From Streptosporangiaceae bacterium (GTDB lineage: Bacteria; Actinomycetota; Actinomycetes; Streptosporangiales; Streptosporangiaceae), in NCBI GenBank assembly GCA_025934375.1, contig JAICYD010000044.1, forward strand, positions 1 through 49,454: 49,454 nucleotides of DNA. Direction: 5' to 3'. The notes under the pieces are model-generated. The model was not told the DNA's origin, made no database searches, and was given only the letters and a program-made list of their open reading frames with translations. The first letter of the stretch is position 1, and each line of letters begins with the position of its first letter. Positions 1 through 7,663 of the stretch are shown piece after piece. Both the position numbers and the translations under genes were made by a program.

Positions 1-141
1 AGCCGCGCGTTTGAGAGCGCGGGCGCGACCATCGAGCTACTGCGCCCGCAGCCCGCCGTCGCCCAGGCCATCCGCCTGCTCGGCATCGACCAGGTGCTGA
101 CCATCCGGGCCAGCACCGGAGATCACCCGACCATCACGTAA
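1..141 (+). CDS. STAS-domain protein (anti-sigma-factor antagonist-like), C-terminal part
   Basis: The first frame is open from base 1 to a TAA at 139-141 and gives 46 residues. They read like the last strand and helix of a STAS domain: a hydrophobic run followed by AIRLLGIDQVLTIRA, the usual C-terminal helix-strand of SpoIIAA/RsbV-type antagonists. The 5' part, including the phosphorylatable serine region, lies outside the window. Such proteins bind RsbW-type anti-sigma kinases in partner switching; that role is inferred from family resemblance. No neighbouring kinase is visible on this side. Confidence 0.6.
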   Translation, partial: SRAFESAGATIELLRPQPAVAQAIRLLGIDQVLTIRASTGDHPTIT

Positions 142-270
142 CGGGTGCAGCTCCCACACCTCGCCCTCGGACAGCGGGGCATTTTGCGCTTCCCGCCCTT
201 CAGGTGCAGCATCCCTGTGCACCGCATCATCTGGCGCTCGACAGTCAACCGCGGGTCATGACGTAACGAT

Positions 271-334
271 CCCTGGCTGACCGCTCTCCCCGGGACCGCG
301 CCCGGCAGTCGCGCCGGGCGTGGTCCGGCCAGGG
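271..334. terminator. Nested hairpin, probable terminator of the STAS gene
   Basis: An outer stem (271-277 CCCTGGC with 328-334 GCCAGGG) encloses an inner 14-bp stem (293-306 with 313-326, one G-T wobble) with a 6-nt loop. There is no U-tract, as is common in high-GC actinobacteria. It lies between the STAS stop and the operator of the response-regulator gene. The rest of 142-495 holds no gene. Confidence 0.5.
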
Positions 335-340
335 AGCGCT

Positions 341-371
341 CGTCACGGTTTCTTCACGGTTGCCTGATAGA
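341..371 (+). promoter_or_regulatory. Direct-repeat operator/promoter of the response regulator gene
   Basis: TCACGG occurs twice at 343 and 354 with an 11-bp period (TCACGGTTTCT then TCACGGTTGCC), the layout of OmpR/PhoB-family sites, followed by a possible -10 near TGATAGAC (365-372). Nearly the same string recurs at 2419-2450 before the ferric-reductase-like gene, which suggests that the regulator encoded here controls both. Confidence 0.55.
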
Positions 372-495
372 CCTGCCCGGCGAAGCGCTGAATCTGCCTA
401 GGGGGTCGAATTGCGGGTATTCTCATGCCCTGCCCGGGGCCGTGCCTCCCGGTGACGGCGCCCCGGGGCCGGCCGCGGGGGTAGGTTCGGGAGCT

Positions 496-1164
496 GTGCG
501 GATCTTGGTCGCCGAAGACGACGAGGGGCTGGGCGCGGTCTTGGTGCGCGGCCTTCGTGAGCAGGGCTACGTCGTGGACCTGGTTTCCGATGGCCAGGCC
601 GCGGTCTCGTACCTGACGCTGTACGAGTACGCGGTGGCGGTGGTGGACTGGCGGATGCCCAAGCTGTCCGGCCTGGACCTGGTGGCCCGCATGCGCCGGG
701 AGGGGTCGGCCGTGCCGGTGCTCATGCTGACCGCCCGGGACGCACCCGCGGACCGGATTACCGGCCTGGATGCCGGGGCCGATGACTACCTGGTCAAGCC
801 GTTCAACTTCGGCGAGCTGCTGGCCCGGCTGCGGGCCCTGCAGCGGCGCCCGGCCGACGCCCGCCCGCCGGTGCTGTCCCTCGGTGAGCTGACACTCGAT
901 CCGGCAGCTCGCGAGGTGCGGGTCGGCGGCCTTCAGCCTGCCCTGACCGGGACCGAGTTCGGCATCCTGGAGATCTTGCTGCGGCGCTCGCCTGGCGTGG
1001 CCGACCGGCGCATGATCGCCATGCACGTCTGGGACGTCGAATCCGACGCGTTCGGCTCCAACACGATCGACGTCCACCTGGCCCGGCTGCGATCCAAGCT
1101 GGCCGGCGCGGGCGTCCGGATCGAGACCGTCCGGGGGATCGGCTTCCGGATCGTGGCGACGTGA
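496..1164 (+). CDS. OmpR-family response regulator (CutR-like)
   Basis: A 222-residue DNA-binding response regulator. The receiver domain (about 1-115) has the acidic pair D8/D9, phosphoacceptor D51 in VVDWRMP, conserved T79 and K101 in LVKPF; the C-terminal winged helix (about 125-220) ends with the usual IRTVRGIGFRI-like hairpin (here IETVRGIGFRI). The frame stays open upstream to an ATG at 442, but homology of the receiver begins at the GTG at 496, so I use that; the ribosome site there is weak. Its stop overlaps the kinase start by 4 nt (GTGA), so the two are translationally coupled. The repeats at 341 suggest autoregulation. The linked flavocytochrome gene resembles the arrangement next to CutRS-type systems; this name is inference. 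Confidence 0.9.
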   Translation: MRILVAEDDEGLGAVLVRGLREQGYVVDLVSDGQAAVSYLTLYEYAVAVVDWRMPKLSGLDLVARMRREGSAVPVLMLTARDAPADRITGLDAGADDYLVKPFNFGELLARLRALQRRPADARPPVLSLGELTLDPAAREVRVGGLQPALTGTEFGILEILLRRSPGVADRRMIAMHVWDVESDAFGSNTIDVHLARLRSKLAGAGVRIETVRGIGFRIVAT

Positions 1165-2363
1165 GGAAAGGTCACGCGGCCAAGGTGGCCGCCGTGACCA
1201 CGGCGGCCATCGCGGTCGTGTACGCGGCCTGCGTCACCGTGCTGAACCTGGTTATCTCCGGCCACCTGGCCGCCCAGGCCGATGCCCGGCTCAGTGCCCG
1301 GCTGGACGAGCTGCGGCAGCACCCGGCTGGCATCACCCAGGTGAGCCGTCCCGGCGTCGCGTCAGACCCCGATGATGCCTTGCCGGTCCTTAGCTGGCTG
1401 GTAGACGCGGGCCACCGCGTAATCGCGAGCACCCCGGGGGCCCCGCAGCTCCCGGCCAGCCTGGTCTCCGACGCCCGGGACAGGCAGACCGTCACCGCGA
1501 CCTTGGGCCGGCCGGGTGCGTTCCGCCTGAAGCTGGCCAGAAACGGCTCAGGCTGGCTGGTGGCCGGCCTGAGCCTGGCCGGCGACCGGCGGACAGAGCG
1601 CCTGTTGCTGACCGGCGAGCTCGCGGCCGCCCCGGTCCTGCTGCTGGCCATGTTCGGCGGCGCCCTGCTGATCGGGCTGCGGGCCCAGGCCCCGGTGGAG
1701 CAATCCCGGCGCCGCCAGCTGGAGTTCACCGCGGATGCCTCGCATGAGCTGCGCACGCCGCTGAGCGTGATCCAAGCCGAGACCGACCTGGCCCTGGCCA
1801 GCCCGCGTGAGGCGGTCGACTACCGTGACGCGCTGGCGAGGGTCCGGGCCGAGGGTGACCGGCTGCGCCGGCTGGTGGAGGACATGCTGTGGCTGGCGCG
1901 GTTCGACTCCCATCCTCCGCACCGGGAGGAGGGCCCGGTCGACCTGGCCACGCTCGCCCGGGCCTGCGCCGACCGGTTCCGGTCGGTCGGCCCGGCCGTC
2001 ACCACGGCCGTCACCGCCGACCCCGCCTTGATCAACGCCCCGCCCGAGTGGATTGACCGGCTGGCCGGGGTGTTGCTGGATAACGCGTGCCGGCACGCCG
2101 GGCCGGAGGGCCAGGTCCGGATCGCGGTCGGCCTGAGCGGGAGCCGGGCCACGCTGACCGTAGAGGACAGCGGACCGGGGATCCCCGCGGACCAGCGGCC
2201 CCGGCTGTTCGACCGGTTCTCCCGGGCCACGGAGCAAGGATCGGGGGCCGGCCTGGGCCTCGCGATCGGAGACTCGGTGGTCCGCTCCACTGGCGGTCGC
2301 TGGGAGGTAGGCGACTCGCCCCTGGGCGGTGCGCGGCTGGCGGTGTCCTGGCGGCACGCTTAG
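1161..2363 (+). CDS. Sensor histidine kinase paired with the preceding regulator
   Basis: A 400-residue membrane kinase. Transmembrane segments lie at about 9-33 and 152-173, framing an extracytoplasmic sensor of some 115 residues. The second segment runs almost directly into the dimerisation helix, with no full HAMP domain. H195 in ASHELRTP is the phosphorylated residue; the ATPase domain shows the N box (N308), G1 (D336-G340, DSGPG), F box (FDRFSR, 350-355) and G2 (GAGLGLAI, 362-369). It starts at a GTG that overlaps the regulator's stop. The signal is unknown; linkage to a ferric-reductase-like protein and an FMN-binding protein suggests extracytoplasmic redox or metal state (inference). 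Confidence 0.9.
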   Translation: MRKGHAAKVAAVTTAAIAVVYAACVTVLNLVISGHLAAQADARLSARLDELRQHPAGITQVSRPGVASDPDDALPVLSWLVDAGHRVIASTPGAPQLPASLVSDARDRQTVTATLGRPGAFRLKLARNGSGWLVAGLSLAGDRRTERLLLTGELAAAPVLLLAMFGGALLIGLRAQAPVEQSRRRQLEFTADASHELRTPLSVIQAETDLALASPREAVDYRDALARVRAEGDRLRRLVEDMLWLARFDSHPPHREEGPVDLATLARACADRFRSVGPAVTTAVTADPALINAPPEWIDRLAGVLLDNACRHAGPEGQVRIAVGLSGSRATLTVEDSGPGIPADQRPRLFDRFSRATEQGSGAGLGLAIGDSVVRSTGGRWEVGDSPLGGARLAVSWRHA

Positions 2364-2418
2364 TCGCGGCGAGCCCTGGCGACCGCCCGCAGGCCCGCAG
2401 GCCCGGGCCAGCGGACGG

Positions 2419-2450
2419 CGTCACGGTTCCTTCACGATCCCTGCATAGCC
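2419..2450 (+). promoter_or_regulatory. Second copy of the direct-repeat operator, before the flavocytochrome gene
   Basis: TCACGGTTCCT at 2421 is followed 11 bp later by TCACGATCCCT, then TGCATAGCC as a possible -10. It matches the element at 341 at nearly every position. The GTG start at 2460 lies only about 10 nt past the -10-like string, so the mRNA may be leaderless or nearly so. Confidence 0.55.
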
Positions 2451-2459
2451 TCGCTGGCC

Positions 2460-3600
2460 GTGACCAGCACCAGCCGCTCACCCGCGCGCGCCCACCCGGA
2501 GGCGATCCTCACGGTCATCGGCGCCGGCGCTATCGTCAGCGTCTGGCTGTGGTGGCACGGGACTCCACGCATCCACGGGACTGGCGACTGGCTTACCAGC
2601 GCTGGCCGGATCCTGGGCCTGCTCGCCGGGTACGCCGTCGTCGTGCTGATCGCGCTGATGGCCCGCATCCCCCCGCTGGAACGCGGCATCGGCGCCGACC
2701 GGCTCGCCCGCTGGCACGCCATGGGCGGCCGGTACACCGTCGGCCTGGTCGTCGCGCACGCGCTGCTGATCACCTGGGGCTACGCGGTCACCACCCACGA
2801 TAGCGTGACAGGGCAGGCGGCCACCCTGCTCGGCAGCTACCCCGACGTCCTGGCGGCGACGATCGGGGGCCTGCTGCTGGTCGGCGTCGGCATCGTGTCG
2901 GCTAGGGCCGCGCGCCGCAGGCTGCGCTATGAGACGTGGTACTACCTGCACTTGTGCACCTACCTCGCGGTCGCGCTGGGGTTCAGCCACCAGCTCTCCG
3001 ATGGCGCCCAGTTCATCGCCAGCACGCTCGCCCGCATCGCGTGGACCGGCATGTACGCCGCGGTCGCGGCCGCCATCGCGTGGTTCCGCTTCGTCACCCC
3101 GGCCCGGCAGGCATTCCGGCACCGGCTGCGCGTGGCCGCGATCCGCTGGGAGGCCCCCGGGGTCATCAGCGTCCTCATCACCGGGCAGCACCTAGACGAG
3201 CTGCGCGCCGAGCCGGGCCAGTTCTTCCGCTGGCGGTTCCTCGCTCGCGGACTATGGTGGGCGTCCTCGCCGTACTCGCTGTCCGCGCCGCCCCGCGATG
3301 ACGTGCTGCGCATCACCGTCAAGGCAGCCGGGGACCATAGCCGGGCCCTGTTCGGCCTGCGGAAGGGCACCCGCGTCGTGTCCGAGGGGCCGTATGGCGC
3401 GATGACCCCCGCGGCGCAGAGGTCACGCAAGGTGCTGCTCATCGCGGGCGGCGCGGGCATCACCCCGATGCGCGCCCAGCCTCGCCGCGCACGACGCCTA
3501 CGTATGCGGGCCGCCCGGAATGGCGCGGGCCGTCATCCGCGCGCTGCGCCTCGCCGGCGTTCCGCGCGGGCGCATCCACCACGAGTCCTTCGAGCTCTGA
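2460..3600 (+). pseudogene. Ferric-reductase-like flavocytochrome with an internal deletion
   Basis: The N-terminal half is a six-helix ferric reductase domain with haem-ligand histidines in the VVAHALL and YYLHLC...GFSHQ helices. It is followed by an FAD-binding domain (SSPYSLS about residue 272-278, EGPYG) and the start of the NAD(P) domain (GGAGITPMRA, ending near 3475). The end of the same family, DAYVCGPPGMARAV to HHESFEL, is present at about 3490-3600, but in another frame. Roughly 70 residues that normally join these two motifs are missing, and the deletion is not a multiple of three. In the first frame translation runs on to 3896 as nonsense. Such proteins move electrons from NAD(P)H across the membrane. 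As it stands, nucleotide binding would be lost. An assembly collapse is the alternative. Confidence 0.8.
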
Positions 3601-3615
3601 GAGGTCACCACCCAG

Positions 3616-4101
3616 ATGCGCCGCGTCATCCTCGCGATCGTCAGCACGGCGGCCTGCCTGGTCCTGCTGCTGTCCTTCAAGGCCCGCAGCACCTCTTCCG
3701 CAGGGCTGCCCCCTGTCCCTGCCATCGCCCCCGCCACCACGGCCATCCCGTCGTACTCCCCCAGCCCGGCCACCAGCAAGGGCCGTCCGAAGACGGCCAG
3801 TCCCGGCCGCACTGGCCGCGCCGCGCCGGCGACAGTGGCCGGGAACGTCGTGCAGACCATCTACGGCCCGGTCCAGGTCACCATCAGGGTCACTGACCAC
3901 AAGATCACCGCCGCCAGCGTGCCCGTGTACCCGAACGGCAGCCCCCATGACCAGCAGATCAGCTCCTACGCCCTGCCACAGCTCATCCAGGAGACCGTCG
4001 CCGCCGACAGCGCGAACATCAACGCCGTCTCGGGAGCGACCTACACCTCGCAGGGGTACATCAGCTCGCTACAGAGCGCGATCGACAAGGCCGGGCTGTA
4101 G
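3616..4101 (+). CDS. Secreted/membrane-anchored FMN-binding protein
   Basis: 161 residues: an N-terminal signal anchor (about 4-21), a Ser/Pro/Thr-rich linker, then an FMN-binding domain (about 75-160) of the NqrC/RnfG type. The motif SGATYTSQGY near the C-terminus is the flavinylation site, in which the threonine carries FMN through a phosphoester bond. It starts 15 nt after the flavocytochrome stop, with AGAGG as a ribosome site. The pair flavocytochrome plus FMN-binding protein is a known actinobacterial combination, presumably an extracytoplasmic electron carrier; the partner here is damaged, so its present role is uncertain. Confidence 0.88.
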   Translation: MRRVILAIVSTAACLVLLLSFKARSTSSAGLPPVPAIAPATTAIPSYSPSPATSKGRPKTASPGRTGRAAPATVAGNVVQTIYGPVQVTIRVTDHKITAASVPVYPNGSPHDQQISSYALPQLIQETVAADSANINAVSGATYTSQGYISSLQSAIDKAGL

Positions 4102-4198
4102 GCGACCACGGCAGCAACGGGGGCGGCGTGGCCCTGGGTGTCACCCGGGGGCGGATTCGGGTCCGGGTTCGAATTCGGGCTGCGCCAGCACCCAGCGG

Positions 4199-4330
4199 GA
4201 GACAGACCAGATCCGCGCCGACCACCGGCAAGCGCTGGAGCAGCTCACCGCCGCCGCCACCGCGCGCATCGCCGCACTGGAAGAAGGCGGAGGCGTCCTG
4301 AGGACGTTTACCCCTGGCCTGTTCGGATAG
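4199..4330 (+). pseudogene. Coiled-coil protein fragment
   Basis: One frame reads ETDQIRADHRQALEQLTAAA then TARIAALEE, a heptad-rich Arg/Glu/Ala stretch like the coiled coil of plasmid KfrA-like proteins, then runs into unrelated residues and a stop at 4328-4330. No start or ribosome site is seen and codon-position bias fades at both ends. I read it as a remnant; it may be chance. The remainder of 4102-4391 shows nothing else. Confidence 0.3.
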
Positions 4331-4391
4331 TCGGTAAAGCAACCTGTCTTGCCTGATGGCGCAGCAGCGCCGCCCACAGCCGAAGGGAACG

Positions 4392-4859
4392 ATGATGAAG
4401 CTGGCGCTTTCACGTCCCGCCCGTACCCAGGCCCATGGCATTGACCGCATGATCGCGAACATCGAGACCGGCCACTTCGAGCGCAGCCTGTCGGCCCTCA
4501 CTGCGGCAGGCGCCCTGGTCACCGCGGCCGAGATTTTCTTCGAGCATGACAGCGCCAGCTTCGGCAACAAGATGATGTGGATCCCGGTGGCCCTCGGGCC
4601 AGTGGGAGCGGCCGCGGGGGTGGCTGGGTTCTTCAGCAAGCGAATGGCCAAGACGGCGCTGCCGGTCGCCTCCGCGGCGATCGTCGCCAACGGCCTGCAG
4701 GGCACCTACCTGCATGCTCGCGGGATCGCGCAGAAGCCGGGGGGATGGTCCAATGCCCGCTACAACCTTGAGATGGGGCCGCCATTGCTGGCCCCGCTAC
4801 TGGTGACCGTAGTCGGCGGCATGGGGCTGCTCGCCGCTGTCTTGCGCCGGGAAAAGTGA
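4392..4859 (+). CDS. Multi-pass membrane protein of an oxidoreductase cluster
   Basis: About 155 residues with four hydrophobic segments (roughly 30-48, 60-82, 92-110, 132-150) and a short RREK cytoplasmic end. The tandem ATGs at 4392/4395 follow GAAGGGA at 4382-4388 and are preferred to the in-frame ATG at 4356, which has no ribosome site. Its stop overlaps the next start (GTGA at 4856). I do not recognise a characterised family; position before a gluconate-2-dehydrogenase-like pair suggests a membrane anchor or quinone-linked partner, which is inference. No haem-binding CxxCH is present. Confidence 0.8.
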   Translation: MMKLALSRPARTQAHGIDRMIANIETGHFERSLSALTAAGALVTAAEIFFEHDSASFGNKMMWIPVALGPVGAAAGVAGFFSKRMAKTALPVASAAIVANGLQGTYLHARGIAQKPGGWSNARYNLEMGPPLLAPLLVTVVGGMGLLAAVLRREK

Positions 4860-5536
4860 CCGCCCGCAAGGCTCGGGTGAGCGGGCCCGCCGGGGCAGGA
4901 ATCGCTCCGCGCATCAGTGATGCCACCGGTGACCGGTTCCCTGGCTTCAACGTGCTGGACCAGGTCAGCCACTGGGATCCGGTGACGGCTGGCCTTGTCC
5001 TTTCCCGGGTCGGAAGACCGCCCGACATCCGGTTCTTCTCCCCAGCCGAGGAGGCTACCGCGACGGCATTGTGTGACCGGCTCCTGGGCCAGGACGGCGA
5101 GCCGAAGATCGCAGTCATCCCGCGGATCGACGCCCGGCTGGCCGAGCAGGAGACGGACGGCTGGCGGTACGCGGACATGCCCGAGGACGGGCAGGCCTGG
5201 CGGGAGTCGCTGCGGTTCCTCGATGAAGACAGCCGGGCCGCGTGCTCCTGCGAGCTCGCGCGGGCCTCAGTGGAGGATCAGCGGGCCGTCATCCAGTCGG
5301 TGCAGGACCTAGGCGTCAAGGACTGGCATGGCCTGAACGCCGCGCACGTCTGGAGCCTGTGGACGCGGTACGCGTGCACCGCGTTCTACGCCCATCCGTC
5401 GGCGTGGAACGAGATCGGGTTTCCCGGCCCGGCCTATCCCCGCGGCTATAAGAACCCCGGCACCGACGCCCGTGAGCCCTACGAGGTGGCCGACACCCGC
5501 CCGTCGGCTGACCCGCTCGGCGGAAAGGACCGTTGA
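4856..5536 (+). CDS. Gluconate 2-dehydrogenase subunit 3 family protein
   Basis: 226 residues with the family's C-terminal signature AFYAHPSAWNEIGFPGPAYP (about 177-196) and the conserved early FFSPAEEATATALCDRL. In characterised enzymes this is the small subunit (gamma) of the periplasmic FAD-linked gluconate dehydrogenase and normally carries a Tat signal; none is visible here, so the complex may be cytoplasmic-facing. GTG start overlaps the previous gene by 4 nt, and its stop overlaps the region of the next start. Confidence 0.85.
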   Translation: MTARKARVSGPAGAGIAPRISDATGDRFPGFNVLDQVSHWDPVTAGLVLSRVGRPPDIRFFSPAEEATATALCDRLLGQDGEPKIAVIPRIDARLAEQETDGWRYADMPEDGQAWRESLRFLDEDSRAACSCELARASVEDQRAVIQSVQDLGVKDWHGLNAAHVWSLWTRYACTAFYAHPSAWNEIGFPGPAYPRGYKNPGTDAREPYEVADTRPSADPLGGKDR

Positions 5537-7164
5537 TGGCGGCGGTGCGCGAGCGCAATGAGTCGGCCTGGCTGCTGCCGAACGACGGTAGCCGGACTAA
5601 TCACCGGCTGCGCGACGACATGCGCCGGTTCGCCGACAGCGACCTGGTTGACCTAGTGGTGGTGGGCTGCGGGGCCGGAGGCTCTACCCTGCTTCAGCGG
5701 CTGGCCCGGCGGGGCTGGCAGGTGGTCGGCCTGGACGCGGGGCCATTCTGGGACCCCGATGCCGACTGGGTCAGTGACGAGGCTGGGTCACACCACCTGT
5801 ACTGGACGGAGCCGCGGGTAATCAGCGGCACCGACCCGGTGCCGATGGGCTCGAACAACTCCGGCCGCGGAGTGGGCGGCTCCATGGTTCACTTCGCGGG
5901 GTACACGCCCCGGTTCCACCCCAGTGACTTCGCGACCTGGACAAACGACGGCGTCGGGGCGGACTGGCCGATCAGCTACCGGGACTTGCGGCCCTACTAC
6001 GAGGACATAGAGCAGGAGCTGCCCGTCGCGGGCGAGGACTGGCCCTGGGGCGACCCGCACTCCTACCCGCAGCGGCCGCATCCGGTGGGCGGCAATGGCG
6101 AGATCTTCCTGCGCGGCGCCTACGCGTCCGGCATCACGGCCAAGGTAGGACCGGTCGCCATCTCCAACGGCCGGTTCGGCAACCGTCCGCATTGCATCTA
6201 CCGCGGGTTCTGCCTGCAGGGGTGCAAGGTCAACGCCAAGGCGTCCCCGCTGATCACCCACATCCCCGACGCCCTGGCCCACGGCGCCGAGATCCGGGCC
6301 AACGCCATGGTCACCGGGATCGGCTTCGACGAGCGCACCGGCCGGGCCACCGGGGTGCACTACATCTGCGGCGGGGTGGCCCGGTTCCAGCGCGCGGCGG
6401 CAGTCGCGATCGCCGGGTACTCGATCGAGACTCCGCGGCTGCTGCTGAACTCCGCCTCGCGGCGGTTCCCCGACGGCATGTGCAACGACTTCGACCAGGT
6501 CGGCCGGTACCTGATGGTGCAGGGGGCACCGCAGACCGCCGGGCGGTTCGAGGCTGAGGTGCGGATGTACAAATCCCCCCCGCCGGAGGTCAGCAGCGAG
6601 CAGTTCTACGAGACCGACCCCCGTAAGCCGTACAAGCGCGGCTTCTCGATCCAGACTGTCTCACCGCTGCCCATCACCTGGGCCGAGCACGTGGCCGCGC
6701 AGGGCCACTGGGGCGCGGACCTGCGCCGGTACATGAGCGACTACGTGCACTGGTCCTGCCTGGGGGCGCTGTGCGAGTTCCTCGCGCAGCCCGGCAACCG
6801 GGTCACCCTGGCCGAGGAGAAGGACCGGTACGGCCTGCCCGTCGCGAACTTCTCCTACTCCCAGTGTGACAACGACAAGCAGCTCACGCGCGCCGCCCAG
6901 GGCGTCATGGAGCAGATCCTGCACGCCGCGGGCGCCGATGAGGTCATCACCATCGACCGCTATGCCCACCTGGTCGGGGGTGCCCGCATGGCCGCCGACG
7001 AGCAGAACGGCGTGGTCGACGGCAACTGCCGCAGCTTCGCGATCCCCAACCTCTACATCACCGACGGAAGCGTGCTGCCCACCCAGGGCAGCGCGAACCC
7101 GGCCCTGACGATCATGGCCGTCACCGCGCGCGCGGCGGCTCACCTGGCCGCTGGCGGCCGCTGA
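5536..7164 (+). CDS. GMC-family FAD oxidoreductase (gluconate dehydrogenase large-subunit-like)
   Basis: 542 residues. The FAD-binding Rossmann motif GCGAGG is at 44-49, GVGGSMVHFAGYTPRF follows as the second GMC signature region, and the C-terminal GMC_oxred_C domain has HLVGGARM and the NPALTIMA segment with the conserved Asn. It oxidises an alcohol or sugar-acid substrate, passing electrons via its small subunit to the respiratory chain; the substrate cannot be told. GGAAAGGA (5522-5529) sits 6 nt before ATG 5536, favouring this over the TTG at 5533. No cytochrome c subunit is encoded nearby, unlike the proteobacterial three-subunit enzyme. Confidence 0.88.
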   Translation: MAAVRERNESAWLLPNDGSRTNHRLRDDMRRFADSDLVDLVVVGCGAGGSTLLQRLARRGWQVVGLDAGPFWDPDADWVSDEAGSHHLYWTEPRVISGTDPVPMGSNNSGRGVGGSMVHFAGYTPRFHPSDFATWTNDGVGADWPISYRDLRPYYEDIEQELPVAGEDWPWGDPHSYPQRPHPVGGNGEIFLRGAYASGITAKVGPVAISNGRFGNRPHCIYRGFCLQGCKVNAKASPLITHIPDALAHGAEIRANAMVTGIGFDERTGRATGVHYICGGVARFQRAAAVAIAGYSIETPRLLLNSASRRFPDGMCNDFDQVGRYLMVQGAPQTAGRFEAEVRMYKSPPPEVSSEQFYETDPRKPYKRGFSIQTVSPLPITWAEHVAAQGHWGADLRRYMSDYVHWSCLGALCEFLAQPGNRVTLAEEKDRYGLPVANFSYSQCDNDKQLTRAAQGVMEQILHAAGADEVITIDRYAHLVGGARMAADEQNGVVDGNCRSFAIPNLYITDGSVLPTQGSANPALTIMAVTARAAAHLAAGGR

Positions 7165-7364
7165 CGCAAATCTCAATGAAGCGCCAGGCGGTCATGGATA
7201 TTGACACGGGCCAAACAGCTAATCTCTTCTTGCTTGCCCAGCGAGATGAAGACACCAAAATTACTATCCGTATAGGCCCGGCTCCGATAAATTGCCACCG
7301 GACTCCGACGACGTGAGCGGACCAAGCCGGGGTGGCGTGCCGGTTGCGTGTCCGATCGGACGGT

Positions 7365-7394
7365 GAATCATGACGGATAATGGGGAATCATGAC
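7365..7394 (+). promoter_or_regulatory. Pair of GAATCATGAC direct repeats
   Basis: GAATCATGAC occurs at 7365-7374 and 7385-7394, exactly 20 bp apart, each containing the palindrome TCATGA. This lies in the 499-nt gene-free stretch 7165-7663, which is visibly richer in A and T than its surroundings. Another promoter-like string, TACAAT, is at 7547-7552. The repeats may be an operator for the hydrolase gene. Confidence 0.35.
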
Positions 7395-7663
7395 TAGACA
7401 TGGGCAGCCGAAAACGCAGCCCTTGCCCTAAAGATCCGACCACTTGGCGACCGGCACACTTCCTGTGACCCCGTTCAGTCTGACCTCTGCAGCACTTTTG
7501 TTTTTGGCATACACACCTTTGAACAGCACTAGCCAAATCCCCACGCTACAATGCCTCTACGATCTGCTTGGCAACCTGAAAGGTGTGCACAGGCTGCGCG
7601 GCAGGCTTACTGGGGAGGCGGCTGATACCTGCCGCATCCAGGCAATCTATATGAGGGAAATAG

